The notes beneath the pieces are model-generated. The model did not search any database and was not told the origin of the DNA. It saw only the letters and a program-made list of their open reading frames with translations. The translations under genes and the position numbers were made by a program. A stretch of 40,910 bases of DNA from an uncultured Saccharospirillaceae bacterium (GTDB lineage Bacteria > Bacteroidota > Bacteroidia > Flavobacteriales_D > CAJJDF01), in contig CATLPG010000025.1 in assembly GCA_950054195.1 (NCBI GenBank), positions 1 to 40,910 on the forward strand, read 5' to 3'. Of this stretch, positions 18,707-27,444 are shown piece by piece. Positions within the stretch are counted from its first letter, which is position 1, and the number at the start of each line of letters is the position of its first letter.

Positions 18707-20488
18707 ATGAATGTATTAGTAATAAACGTTGGTAGTTCATCAATAAAAACTTCTATTGTTGATACCCAAAATGGAGAACGTTTATATTCAGTTTCAGCTT
18801 CAAATATTTTAAGTGAAATTAATCTTAAAAAAGAAAGTGAAGAGTTTACCTATAAAGAAACAGGGCATGAAGTAGCAATGAATAAAGTATTAGACGTTTA
18901 TTCAGCTAATGAAAGTATTACCTATGAATTAATTGTTCATCGCGTAGTACACGGAGGCAATTTATTTAAAGAGGCTGTTCAAATAACTGATGATGTTATC
19001 GCATCACTCCAAACCATTAGTCATTTAGCACCTTTGCACAATCCTAATAATCTATTGGGTATTGAAATTGCCAAGCAAAAACTAACCAATATTCCTCAAT
19101 ATGCTGTTTTTGATACCGCTTTTCACTCTACCTTACCAACTAGAGCTAAGTATTACGCATTACCAAAAGAATGGAATGAGAAATACGGTATCCAACGCTA
19201 TGGCTTTCATGGAGCGAGTCATCAATATGTAGCAAATAAAGCTGCTGATTTATTAAACGATGAATTAAGAGATTTAAAACTCATTACTTGTCATTTAGGT
19301 AATGGTTGCAGTGTTACGGCTATCGAATATGGAAGATCCGTTGAAACGAGTATGGGAATGACTCCTCTGGAAGGTTTAGTTATGGGAACCCGTAGTGGAG
19401 ATGTTGACCCTAGTTTGATAAATTATATAGCTGAAAAAGAAAGTTTAAGCATTTCAGAAATTGAAAACAAGTTAAATAAAGAAAGCGGGCTTAAAGGATT
19501 ATCGGGCTTAACGAATGATATGCGTGCCATAATCGAAAAGGCTAGTGAAGGGGATGAGGATTGTAGACTAGCCATCCATGTATTTACACATAGGCTACTG
19601 AAATATATTGGTGCCTATGCAGCAGTGATGGGAGGAGTTGATGCAATTGTGTTTACTGGAGGAATAGGAGAGAATAGTAATTATATTAGGCATCGGGCAT
19701 GTCAACGATTAGATTTTTTAGGAGCTGTTATAGATGAAGATAAAAACCGTGAAGAATCTGGAGATTTTATCTTTTCAACCGATTACAGCCGGGTAAAACT
19801 GATTTGTGTTAAAACAAATGAAGAATTACAGATGGCAACTGAGGCAGTAGATGCTCATGTTAAAAAGGGAGTGAACAAACAATTAACTATCCCTGTGGCA
19901 GTTTCTGCTCGTCATGTTCATCTTACGCAAGAAACGGTAGAAGCTTTATTTGGAGAAGGTTATCAACTGACAGAATATAAACCACTTTCACAACCAGGTC
20001 AGTTTGCAGCGAATGAGCGCGTAACATTAGTAGGACCAAAAAATAAAATCGAGCGTGTACGTATTTTAGGTCCGGTTCGATCAAAAAATCAAGTAGAAAT
20101 ATCAAGAACAGATGAATTTTTCTTAGGAATAGACGCTCCTATACGAGCTTCTGGTCATGTGGAAGGTTCGCCAGGTATTCATTTGGTTGGAGACAAAGGG
20201 GAGTTAACCATTAAAGAAGGTGTTATTTGTGCGTGGCGACACATTCATATGACACCCGAAGATGCTATCAACTTTGGAGTAAAGGACAAAGACATTGTTG
20301 AGGTGAAAATTCAAAATAACGAACGCCCAATTACATTTGGAAATGTTTTAGTTAGAGTAAAATCTTCCTATAAATTAGAAATGCATATTGATACCGATGA
20401 AGGAAACGCGGCAGAATTAAACACTGGTGATGAAGGAGTGCTAAATGAAACTGATGGAGAGGTTTGCTTGGTTAAGAAATCATCATAA
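18707..20488 (+). CDS. ackA: Fusion of acetate kinase and PduL-type phosphate acyltransferase
   Basis: 593 residues. Residues 1-385 form a full acetate/propionate kinase: NVGSSSIK, Arg79 (HRVVHGG), FDTAFH, RYGFHGASH, HLGNGCSV, GTRSGDVDP, FTGGIGENS (Glu322). From about 393 to 590 follows a complete PduL domain: VAVSARHVHL (His403, His405), WRHIHM (His512, His514) and His560, matching the histidine-rich two-zinc site of PduL enzymes. The pair would convert acyl-CoA plus phosphate to acyl phosphate and then to the acid plus ATP in one polypeptide, doing the job of Pta and AckA. The joint is short (VKKGVNKQLTIP). Fifth-gene position in the operon, six bases after the Kir gene. Confidence 0.93.
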   Translation: MNVLVINVGSSSIKTSIVDTQNGERLYSVSASNILSEINLKKESEEFTYKETGHEVAMNKVLDVYSANESITYELIVHRVVHGGNLFKEAVQITDDVIASLQTISHLAPLHNPNNLLGIEIAKQKLTNIPQYAVFDTAFHSTLPTRAKYYALPKEWNEKYGIQRYGFHGASHQYVANKAADLLNDELRDLKLITCHLGNGCSVTAIEYGRSVETSMGMTPLEGLVMGTRSGDVDPSLINYIAEKESLSISEIENKLNKESGLKGLSGLTNDMRAIIEKASEGDEDCRLAIHVFTHRLLKYIGAYAAVMGGVDAIVFTGGIGENSNYIRHRACQRLDFLGAVIDEDKNREESGDFIFSTDYSRVKLICVKTNEELQMATEAVDAHVKKGVNKQLTIPVAVSARHVHLTQETVEALFGEGYQLTEYKPLSQPGQFAANERVTLVGPKNKIERVRILGPVRSKNQVEISRTDEFFLGIDAPIRASGHVEGSPGIHLVGDKGELTIKEGVICAWRHIHMTPEDAINFGVKDKDIVEVKIQNNERPITFGNVLVRVKSSYKLEMHIDTDEGNAAELNTGDEGVLNETDGEVCLVKKSS

Positions 20489-20512
20489 GGTGTCCAATTA
20501 AACTTAAATAAC

Positions 20513-21316
20513 ATGAAAAAAATCAATTGGATATTTTTACTAGCTATCGTAGCATGCGGAACAGAGGAGAAGGGAGCTGTAATTGAAGAACCACCAAAAG
20601 AAACCCAAACAGAAGAGGTGGTTGAGCTAGAAAAGAAGGAAGAATGGCAAGATTTTTCTTTTCAATCGATGGACGTTGAACTACCTAAAAAAGAAAATGC
20701 AGATGCATTAACCATAGGAATTTATACGCCATTGTATGTTGGTACAGAAACAGAAAATATACCACTATCTTATGCTGTTGTTTCTTACCAAGATTGGAAG
20801 CCAGATCCATCCACATTCAAAGGGCACGAAAATTACAAAGGGAATAATATTGAAACGGTATCAAGTACTGATGATTTAAATATACATGTCCAAACAAGTA
20901 CAGAAATCATAGGATATAATACCAAATTTCAAACAATTACTAGTTATCCAGTGATTATAAAAAATACTTCTGATAAAGACCTGTTACTGGCTTACCAACC
21001 ATTTATTGAGAACTTGAGCTACGAAGCAAAGGATAAAGATGGAAATTGGAAAGTAATTCAAAAATCTGCTCAACCTGTGGATGCTCATTTGTCTCCTATA
21101 ATTCGTTTAAATAAGGGAGAGCATGTAGTAACAAATTGTCCTGTTTTTGAAGGAGGTTTCAAAACTTCATTACGCATGGCATATAAAACGGGGTATAATG
21201 CTGATACCGATAGTTACAAAACAATTATCTATTCAAATGAATTTGAAGGAAATATCAATGAATCTCAATTTGAAGGAAACTTTGATGCCTTAAATGCTGA
21301 TTATTTAGGGTTGTAG
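20513..21316 (+). CDS. Lipoprotein of unknown function
   Basis: 267 residues. The N-terminus MKKINWIFLLAIVACGTEEKG shows a short hydrophobic stretch followed by Cys15, a probable lipoprotein signal, then an acidic Glu/Lys-rich linker. The rest is predicted beta-rich; TSYPVIIKNTSDKDLLL resembles an immunoglobulin-like strand pattern used for conserved cargo-like or Ig folds. No family was recognised. It follows the AckA-PduL gene by 24 bases on the same strand and is likely the last gene of the operon, ending 40 bases from a convergent gene. Confidence 0.75.
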   Translation: MKKINWIFLLAIVACGTEEKGAVIEEPPKETQTEEVVELEKKEEWQDFSFQSMDVELPKKENADALTIGIYTPLYVGTETENIPLSYAVVSYQDWKPDPSTFKGHENYKGNNIETVSSTDDLNIHVQTSTEIIGYNTKFQTITSYPVIIKNTSDKDLLLAYQPFIENLSYEAKDKDGNWKVIQKSAQPVDAHLSPIIRLNKGEHVVTNCPVFEGGFKTSLRMAYKTGYNADTDSYKTIIYSNEFEGNINESQFEGNFDALNADYLGL

Positions 21317-21356
21317 CTGATGATGTTGCTTTTGGGGTATGATTATAATCTACATT

Positions 21357-22163
21357 TTACTGTTTAATCTGATACATCCCAAAAATACTTCTTGTTTTAA
21401 TTTTAATTAGGTCAAAAAACATAATAAAGCTGTCATTAATTAAACGCACGCTCGATTCATTTTGATTATCTCTAAGATCTACAGGGATTCTCTTAATTGG
21501 GATGTTATTCTTCTTTGCAATATGTATGATTTCGGCATCAAAGGTAAACCGATTCGTTTTTGTTTTTTCTGAAATTTCATTAAACAAAGAGGTTTTAAAA
21601 CCCTTTATCCCACATTGAGTATCGTTTAATCCATAGCTAATAAATTTATTTACAATAAACGTAAATACTTTACTCAATATATTCCTTTTAACGGGAATTT
21701 TAAAAAAGTAAGAAGACTCTTCTAAGGAGCGATCACCAATAATAAAGTTGAATTTTTTTTCAGTTATTGTTTTAATCAAAAGCGTCATAGTTTTGACTGA
21801 AAAAGGAATATCTGCATCAGTAAAAATAAAGTACTCATAATCAATACTTTTTGCAGCTTCTCTTATAGCATTTCCTTTACCTTTATTGGGTGATATTAAT
21901 AAGTAATTGTAATTGTTGGCTTTAGCAAAAGCTTCTACTTTTTTCGAATCTCTAGATCCATCATCAACTAGCGTTACTTTAATGTTTGTATCTACACATA
22001 ACAAAAGAACCTCTTTTAAATAGGGATGAGCTTTTTCAAACACATGTAAATTGTTGTATATAGGTATTATTATACCAACATCAGGACTGGGGATTGATTG
22101 AATCAATTCGAATTTTTTTTTATAAAAATATAAAGTAATTTCGTTTTTTAAAGAAAATACCAT
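21357..22163 (-). CDS. Family 2 glycosyltransferase, ALG5/DPM1-like polyprenyl-phosphate sugar synthase
   Basis: 268 residues. GT-A fold signatures are VGIIIPIYNN (residues 29-38), TLVDDGSRD (64-72), SPNKGKGNAIREA and the metal-binding FTDADIPF (DxD at 116-118). NDTQCGIKGFKTSLF and the later RIPVDLRDN are usual in polyprenyl-phosphate glucosyl/mannosyl transferases. It lacks obvious C-terminal membrane helices. Such enzymes load a sugar from a nucleotide donor on to a lipid phosphate. The start ATG is at 22163, and it overlaps the divergent start of the next gene; a downstream TTG (Leu20) could be used instead. Confidence 0.88.
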   Translation of the reverse strand: MVFSLKNEITLYFYKKKFELIQSIPSPDVGIIIPIYNNLHVFEKAHPYLKEVLLLCVDTNIKVTLVDDGSRDSKKVEAFAKANNYNYLLISPNKGKGNAIREAAKSIDYEYFIFTDADIPFSVKTMTLLIKTITEKKFNFIIGDRSLEESSYFFKIPVKRNILSKVFTFIVNKFISYGLNDTQCGIKGFKTSLFNEISEKTKTNRFTFDAEIIHIAKKNNIPIKRIPVDLRDNQNESSVRLINDSFIMFFDLIKIKTRSIFGMYQIKQ

Positions 22164-24384
22164 GAACCTTTGGTTGAATAACTTTTTTTCTAAAAATTAT
22201 CGGATTTTTCTCTTCATACTATTTTCTTTTGGAGTTTTTGGTACCTTGTTTTGGGATATTTTAATTGATCCAAATAACGTCATGTTTACAACAGGTGGCG
22301 ATGGATTGAAAAACTACTATGTGTTTGCTTATCATGTTGCTAATGATTCAAGCATATTAACCTTCGAAGGAATGAACTATCCTTACGGAGAACACCTGTT
22401 TTTTGCTTCTGGTAATCCCTTTTTAAGTAATGTAACTAAGTCTATAGCTTTTATTTTTCCAGGAATAGTTGATTATTCTGTAGCTATTTTAAATCTATTT
22501 ACTTTACTTTCTTTATACGGAGTTTCTTTGTTCTCTTATTTAATACTTAGGGACTTCAAAGTAAACTTTATTGTGGCTACTCTCGGAGCTATAATGATTA
22601 TGTTGATCTGCCCCCAAGTAAATAGGTTTGGAGGCCATTTAAACTTAGGTTTTTGCTCCTTTTTCTTAATCAACTGGTTTTTGTTAATCAAAGTGGAGAA
22701 AAGAGGTACACTATTATTATATGCGTTACTCTTTGCTTTTAATCTACTATGTTTTCTTATACACCCTTACTTGGGGTTTATGAATGTGCTGTATGATGGA
22801 GTTTACCTGTTGTTTATGTTTTTATTTAAAAGATTATCAACCGTTAGACTTTTAAAAAGAGGTTTTACTTTTTCTCTTTTGCCAATTGTAGTATTTTATG
22901 TTTTGCTGAATAGTGTAAACAACAAATCAGATAGAAACCCACACCCAGGAGTAGTGGAAAACTCTAGAGCTACTTTTGAAAGTGTTTTTCTACCTAGAAA
23001 TGGAGTGCAACGAGCCTTCTTAGAAGAAAAATTTCAGCCTTATAATGTAGAATTTGAACAAGAAAGCTCAATAGGAACTTTCACAGCCATTTCAATCATT
23101 TTTATAATCGTAACGTATATTATATTAGCAATTCAACGTAAGCGTATTTTGCATAATGTTAAACTTTTAGTGCCTGCTTTAGCTAGTATTTTTATGTTGC
23201 TGTTTGCCTTTGGTGTTTTTAGAAATATTTTGGCAGGAACGCCTTTAGAGAATTTTAGAACCTTGGGAAGGTTTGCATGGGTGTTTTTTTATGTAGCTAA
23301 TATTATATGTTTAGTCGCCATATATAGATTGTCTAAAATAAATAGATTAGCATTTGTTCTTTTTTTATTGATGATTCCTAATATCATTGACGGTTACGAA
23401 TTCAGTACTTACATCAAAGGTAATATAACTCGAAGTGATAATTATTTTAAAAGCGCTACTCCTAATTTTATTTCTTATACAGCATTTCAAGCTATTTTAC
23501 CCTTACCTCATTTTTCAGTTTCTCACGAAAATTTCAGAGGAATTCCCGATGAAGAGGTTCTAAAAAAATCAATGTTACTATCTGTTAAGGAGGCGTTGCC
23601 TATTGTACCTAATTTTTTATCAAGAGGTAGTTATTCCGAAATAAAAAAAGGAATGCAGGTTTATGCTCACAATAACGTAGATAAACAAATGCAGTACGAT
23701 TTAAATTCAGAAAAGCCTTTTCTAATTATTTATAAAGAGGATGCCAGTAAAACATCCTACGAGAATAATATTATTTCAAAGTCTAAGCATTTAGGAACTG
23801 ATGATAATGGCTTTGCATACGGATTAATAACCCCTAAAGAATTATTTAATAGAACAACTTATAAAGAGCAACTTCGTTCCTTGCAACAGGTTGATCAACC
23901 TATACTTTATTTTGATTTTGAAGAAGATGGAGTAGAGAGCTCGGTAAAACTGTTTGGAAATAAAACACGTGAAGTTGTTGTGAAAGATTACACGAAAATT
24001 GGAAGTTTAGATACTTCTAAAATCCAAAAAGATACCAAGTACATGGTAAGCTTTTGGGTAAACAATTGCATAGATAAGGATAACCATTCCCCTCAAAACA
24101 TTATGTTTATTGTAGATGTTTCAAGACCTGATGGTAGTGGAAAATGGGAAGAAATTTCTAATCCAGCATACAGTGTTGAGTTGCTAGACTGTAGAACGTT
24201 AGTTGAGACCGAATTTGAAATAGAAGGAGACTTTAAAGAAGTAGGTTTCATGTTTAAAGGGTATGATTTATCTCCTTACACCATTTATGTAGATGAATTC
24301 CAAGTAAGAAAATTATCAGATACAACTCACATAAAAATTTCTGAAAATGAGGGGTTGATTAATAATTACTATTACTACAATTAG
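22162..24384 (+). CDS. Multi-pass membrane protein, putative GT-C-type glycosyltransferase
   Basis: 740 residues. Around eleven hydrophobic segments occupy roughly residues 12-410 (from IFLFILFSFGVFGTLFW to FVLFLLMIPNIIDGYEF), followed by a soluble, probably periplasmic C-terminal part. Near residue 580 onward FDFEEDGVESS ... YTIYVDEFQVRKL looks like a jelly-roll carbohydrate-binding-type domain. The layout resembles lipid-linked-sugar GT-C glycosyltransferases, with a loop Asp pair not identified with certainty. It is divergent from, and overlaps the start of, a polyprenyl-phosphate sugar synthase that could supply its donor. The function is inferred from architecture and neighbour only. Confidence 0.65.
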   Translation: MNLWLNNFFSKNYRIFLFILFSFGVFGTLFWDILIDPNNVMFTTGGDGLKNYYVFAYHVANDSSILTFEGMNYPYGEHLFFASGNPFLSNVTKSIAFIFPGIVDYSVAILNLFTLLSLYGVSLFSYLILRDFKVNFIVATLGAIMIMLICPQVNRFGGHLNLGFCSFFLINWFLLIKVEKRGTLLLYALLFAFNLLCFLIHPYLGFMNVLYDGVYLLFMFLFKRLSTVRLLKRGFTFSLLPIVVFYVLLNSVNNKSDRNPHPGVVENSRATFESVFLPRNGVQRAFLEEKFQPYNVEFEQESSIGTFTAISIIFIIVTYIILAIQRKRILHNVKLLVPALASIFMLLFAFGVFRNILAGTPLENFRTLGRFAWVFFYVANIICLVAIYRLSKINRLAFVLFLLMIPNIIDGYEFSTYIKGNITRSDNYFKSATPNFISYTAFQAILPLPHFSVSHENFRGIPDEEVLKKSMLLSVKEALPIVPNFLSRGSYSEIKKGMQVYAHNNVDKQMQYDLNSEKPFLIIYKEDASKTSYENNIISKSKHLGTDDNGFAYGLITPKELFNRTTYKEQLRSLQQVDQPILYFDFEEDGVESSVKLFGNKTREVVVKDYTKIGSLDTSKIQKDTKYMVSFWVNNCIDKDNHSPQNIMFIVDVSRPDGSGKWEEISNPAYSVELLDCRTLVETEFEIEGDFKEVGFMFKGYDLSPYTIYVDEFQVRKLSDTTHIKISENEGLINNYYYYN

Positions 24385-24407
24385 AACCTGCTATTTTTAA
24401 TAGAAAG

Positions 24408-25154
24408 CTAACTATCGTTTTCATTATCTTTTTTGATATACTCAAAAAATACATCAAAAGCATCTTCTTGCGTATGGTTTGAGTTTGATTGCTTGGATTC
24501 CCAATATTCTTGCTCAAAAAGTGCTTGATTATAATCTTCAACAAACTTTTCGAACTCTGGATTTACATTTAAGTTGTATTTGTCCTTTTCAGGACCTTTA
24601 TTTCTTAAGTAAATACTCATAATTATTCCTGCTAGTGCACCAAAAATATGTCCTTCAAAGGATATGCCTTTATCGTAAGGAAATAATCCCCAAACCAAGC
24701 TGCCATATAAAAAAGCAACCAATAGAGAAATTCCCATCATCTGGCGATTTTGCCTAAAAATACCGCTAAAAAATAAGAAGAAAGCTAAGCCATAAATTAC
24801 GCCACTCATCCCTATATGGAAATTAGATCGAGCAGCAACCCACACCCATACACCAGAAGCTAACCAAATAAAAGTGGCAATTAACCAAGCGGTTTTTTTA
24901 TATACCGTAATGCATAACCATAGTAATACAAATGTTGGGATAGAATTATTAATAATGTGCGACCAGCTATCGGTACTATGGATCCAAGGGGAAGTAATAA
25001 CTCCCAAAAACCCCTCTCTTGTTCGTGGCAAAATGCCAAACTTATACAGCTCAAGTTGTGGGTAGGAAAGATTAATTAAGTGAACAACCCACATAACAGC
25101 TACCACGAAAAAGGGAATAGTCATTTGTTTTATGATCTTTTTTAGGTTGTTCAT
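24408..25154 (-). CDS. Rhomboid family intramembrane serine protease
   Basis: 248 residues with about six membrane helices. The catalytic serine is Ser117 in GMSGVIYG and the partner histidine is His169 in FEGHIFGALAGI. The oxyanion-type HN region is SHIINN (residues 65-70). These are all intact, so an active protease is expected, cutting substrates within the inner membrane. The C-terminal 60 residues are hydrophilic and acidic (LFEQEYWESKQSNSN). It converges on the preceding gene with 23 bases between the stop codons. Confidence 0.94.
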   Translation of the reverse strand: MNNLKKIIKQMTIPFFVVAVMWVVHLINLSYPQLELYKFGILPRTREGFLGVITSPWIHSTDSWSHIINNSIPTFVLLWLCITVYKKTAWLIATFIWLASGVWVWVAARSNFHIGMSGVIYGLAFFLFFSGIFRQNRQMMGISLLVAFLYGSLVWGLFPYDKGISFEGHIFGALAGIIMSIYLRNKGPEKDKYNLNVNPEFEKFVEDYNQALFEQEYWESKQSNSNHTQEDAFDVFFEYIKKDNENDS

Positions 25155-25261
25155 CTAGTAATTAGTTAGCAAAATCTATCAATCCTTACATTCATTTTGT
25201 TGCAAAGAACTGTTTAATTCTACCCTTAAGATATAATATATCTTTTTATGTTTAGTTTTTC

Positions 25262-25269
25262 TATTTTTG
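25262..25269 (+). promoter_or_regulatory. -7 promoter box TATTTTTG before phhA
   Basis: Matches TAnnTTTG and ends four bases before the GTG start at 25274, so the phhA transcript would be leaderless or nearly so. Confidence 0.45.
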
Positions 25270-25273
25270 TAAA

Positions 25274-25999
25274 GTGAAACAAGCATACGAAAATTATACT
25301 CCCGAAGACCTAGAAGTATGGCAATTGTTGTTTTCCAGACAACAAAAAAACCTTCAAGATAAAGCCTGTAAAGCTTATATAGATGCACTTAACGAAATGG
25401 AGTGGGGATTAAATATGAACGAAGTTCCTCGTTTTGAAAAGCTCAACGAACTTTTGCTAAATAAAACTGGTTGGAGTATTGAGGTAGTTCCAGGCTTAAT
25501 TCCTGTGGAAGACTTTTTTCTTCTTTTGAAGGATAAAAAGTTTAGTGCTTCTACTTGGCTTCGACCAAAAGCTCAACTAGATTATTTAGAAGAGCCCGAT
25601 ATGTTTCACGATATTTTCGGACATATTCCATTACTAATGGATGAAGAATATGCTTCATTTGCTCAAAAGTTAGGAGAAGTAGGGGTTAAATTTATCGACA
25701 ACAAAGAGGTTGTTTTACAGTTACAAAGGCTTTATTGGTTCACGATTGAATTCGGTTTGATCAAAGGAAAGTCAAAAACCGAAATTTATGGAGCTGGTAT
25801 TTTATCAAGTTTTGGAGAATCAAATGGAATTTATGATACCTCTCCCGAAATAAAACCATATAATTTTAGTTCTATCATTAATCAACCGTTTAGAACAGAT
25901 ATTATTCAAACCCTATATTTTGAAATAGAATCTTTTGAGCAGTTGTACGATTCATTAACCGAATTTGATAAACATTTGACTCAATTAAAGTATGCGTAA
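25274..25999 (+). CDS. phhA: Phenylalanine 4-monooxygenase (aromatic amino acid hydroxylase)
   Basis: 241 residues, the catalytic domain without regulatory extension, as usual for bacterial enzymes. The non-haem iron ligands are visible: His112 and His117 in FHDIFGHIP and Glu159 in WFTIEFGL. GAGILSSFGE is another family signature. It hydroxylates L-phenylalanine to L-tyrosine with O2 and a pterin cofactor. The start is GTG at 25274: no ATG lies near it, and MKQAYENYTPEDLEVW is the normal N-terminus. Its stop overlaps the next ATG by 8 bases (ATGCGTAA). Confidence 0.95.
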   Translation: MKQAYENYTPEDLEVWQLLFSRQQKNLQDKACKAYIDALNEMEWGLNMNEVPRFEKLNELLLNKTGWSIEVVPGLIPVEDFFLLLKDKKFSASTWLRPKAQLDYLEEPDMFHDIFGHIPLLMDEEYASFAQKLGEVGVKFIDNKEVVLQLQRLYWFTIEFGLIKGKSKTEIYGAGILSSFGESNGIYDTSPEIKPYNFSSIINQPFRTDIIQTLYFEIESFEQLYDSLTEFDKHLTQLKYA

Positions 26000-26411
26000 A
26001 TTTACCTTTATCATATTGTTATCTATTGCTTTTTCTTGTAGTAAAAACAACAATCAAGACAATACGCCTATAGTTCCAGTAGATGTTTATATTAATACAA
26101 GTTTACCTCAATATCAGTCACTCAATGTACCTGGTGGCTGGGCGTATGCGAACGGGGGAGTAAAAGGTCTTTTGATTTACAGGCGTGATCAAGTGGAGTT
26201 TGTAGCTTTTGATAGAAATTGTACCTACCAAGGGCAAAATTCCTGTGGGGCTGTTAAGGTTGATTCTAGTAATATTTTGGCAAATTGTGATTGCGATGGC
26301 TCCGTATATAATATTTATGATGGCTCAGTAACTCAAGGTCCTGCTACGTTACCATTACGCAGTTATAATACCTCTTTTGATGGTAATAATACACTCCGTG
26401 TATATAATTAG
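25992..26411 (+). CDS. Degenerate Rieske-like lipoprotein
   Basis: 139 residues with a lipoprotein signal (FIILLSIAFSC, Cys16). The body follows the Rieske fold: a strand pattern ending FVAFDRNC, then CDCDGSVYNIYDGSVTQGPATLPLRSY, which mirrors the second cluster loop of Rieske proteins (C-x-x-H-G-S ... GPA ... PL). But the iron-sulphur ligands are altered: C-T-Y (77-79) replaces C-x-H, and C-D-C-D (99-102) lacks the His. Cys77, Cys85, Cys99 and Cys101 remain and could form disulphides or bind another metal. Expected in the periplasm or outer membrane. Translationally coupled to phhA by an 8-base overlap. Confidence 0.65.
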   Translation: MRKFTFIILLSIAFSCSKNNNQDNTPIVPVDVYINTSLPQYQSLNVPGGWAYANGGVKGLLIYRRDQVEFVAFDRNCTYQGQNSCGAVKVDSSNILANCDCDGSVYNIYDGSVTQGPATLPLRSYNTSFDGNNTLRVYN

Positions 26412-26413
26412 AA

Positions 26414-26434
26414 AGATCAGTTATCAGCTGATCT
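26414..26434 (+). terminator. Weak hairpin after the Rieske-like gene
   Basis: AGATCAG and CTGATCT pair around a seven-base loop, two bases after the stop. The nearest T tract is about 15 bases further on, so this may be an RNA 3'-end structure rather than a true intrinsic terminator. Confidence 0.35.
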
Positions 26435-26551
26435 CTAGCACTTATTCATTTTTTTACAACAGATAACTTTTTAACAATTTCTCTGTAACCTTTCCTATTA
26501 CCTTGCGTTATAATTAATAGATAATGTGAAACCACTTAAAAAGAAAGAGTT

Positions 26552-27298
26552 ATGAAATTAGTAAAGATTACCCTAGCAAGTTTAATGATTGGAGGTGGAG
26601 CGATTGCTTTCGGTCAAAATCAAGAAGTGAAGATGGACGGACAGTGGGAAGGTTCAATCACATATACAGGATGGTATGCACAAACAAAAGCATATAACGT
26701 AAATTTTGCAAATAACGATGGTGGTGGAACACAAACAGAGTGGGACAATGGACACATGGAACCTTGTAAGTTTAAGGCAGAAATTTTGGAAAGTGGAAAG
26801 GTGAAAATTACCGAATATCCAAATGTAAAGGAAACGAGGGTTTCGTTGTGCTATTTCACGGCAGAATTAGATCATGAAATTGTTGGTAACCAACAATATT
26901 TAACGGGAGATTTTACCTCTAAGTATGCAAATGGAAATTCGTGCTATTTCAAAGGAAATATTACATTGGTTCAACCATACTACCCAGAAGAAATTGCAGT
27001 AGATCAGTCTTCTCCATACACGGCAGCAGAGCAAGTAGCAATAAATAATTCACAAATTAAGGCATATCCAAACCCAACAAACGGTGTTATCAATTTAGAT
27101 TTTGTTCAAGCGCAGTTTAATAGCGATAGAATCACTATTCAAGTTATGGATCCACAAGGGAAAATGATTTTAGATCAACAAATTAATAGCTCTAGAACCC
27201 AAGTGGATTTAACAGCATATGAAAACGGTATTTACATGGTTAAAGTGATGGATAATGGAGAGCTATACTCTCAAAAAAGAATCATTTTAAACAAATAG
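26552..27298 (+). CDS. Secreted protein with T9SS type A C-terminal sorting domain
   Basis: 248 residues. A signal peptide (MKLVKITLASLMIGGGAIAFGQ) is followed by a beta-rich domain of unknown function (MDGQWEGSITYTGWYAQTKAYN) that looks lipocalin-like or jelly-roll-like. The last 80 residues (IKAYPNPTNGVINLDF ... GIYMVKVMDNGELYSQKRIIL) are the type A sorting signal used for export by the type IX secretion system and attachment at the cell surface. It stands alone, between its own leader and a strong terminator. Confidence 0.9.
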   Translation: MKLVKITLASLMIGGGAIAFGQNQEVKMDGQWEGSITYTGWYAQTKAYNVNFANNDGGGTQTEWDNGHMEPCKFKAEILESGKVKITEYPNVKETRVSLCYFTAELDHEIVGNQQYLTGDFTSKYANGNSCYFKGNITLVQPYYPEEIAVDQSSPYTAAEQVAINNSQIKAYPNPTNGVINLDFVQAQFNSDRITIQVMDPQGKMILDQQINSSRTQVDLTAYENGIYMVKVMDNGELYSQKRIILNK

Positions 27299-27318
27299 TA
27301 CACAATTAATAACTAATG

Positions 27319-27353
27319 AAAAGCCGATCAAACGATCGGCTTTTGTTGTTTTT
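27319..27353 (+). terminator. Intrinsic terminator after the T9SS cargo gene
   Basis: Perfect 11-bp stem (AAAAGCCGATC with GATCGGCTTTT) around loop AAAC, then TTTTGTTGTTTTT, 20 bases after the stop codon. Confidence 0.92.
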
Positions 27354-27444
27354 ACTTAATTTCAAATTCAACCTTAAAGCTATAAGTGAGACAACTCATG
27401 TTTTTTTATACTGTTAACATTTGAATAGGTAATGAATACAAATT

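Noticed and set aside
25992-26411. Functional Rieske ferredoxin
   Set aside because: Both cluster histidines are missing, so a 2Fe-2S Rieske centre is not supported; annotated as a degenerate relative.
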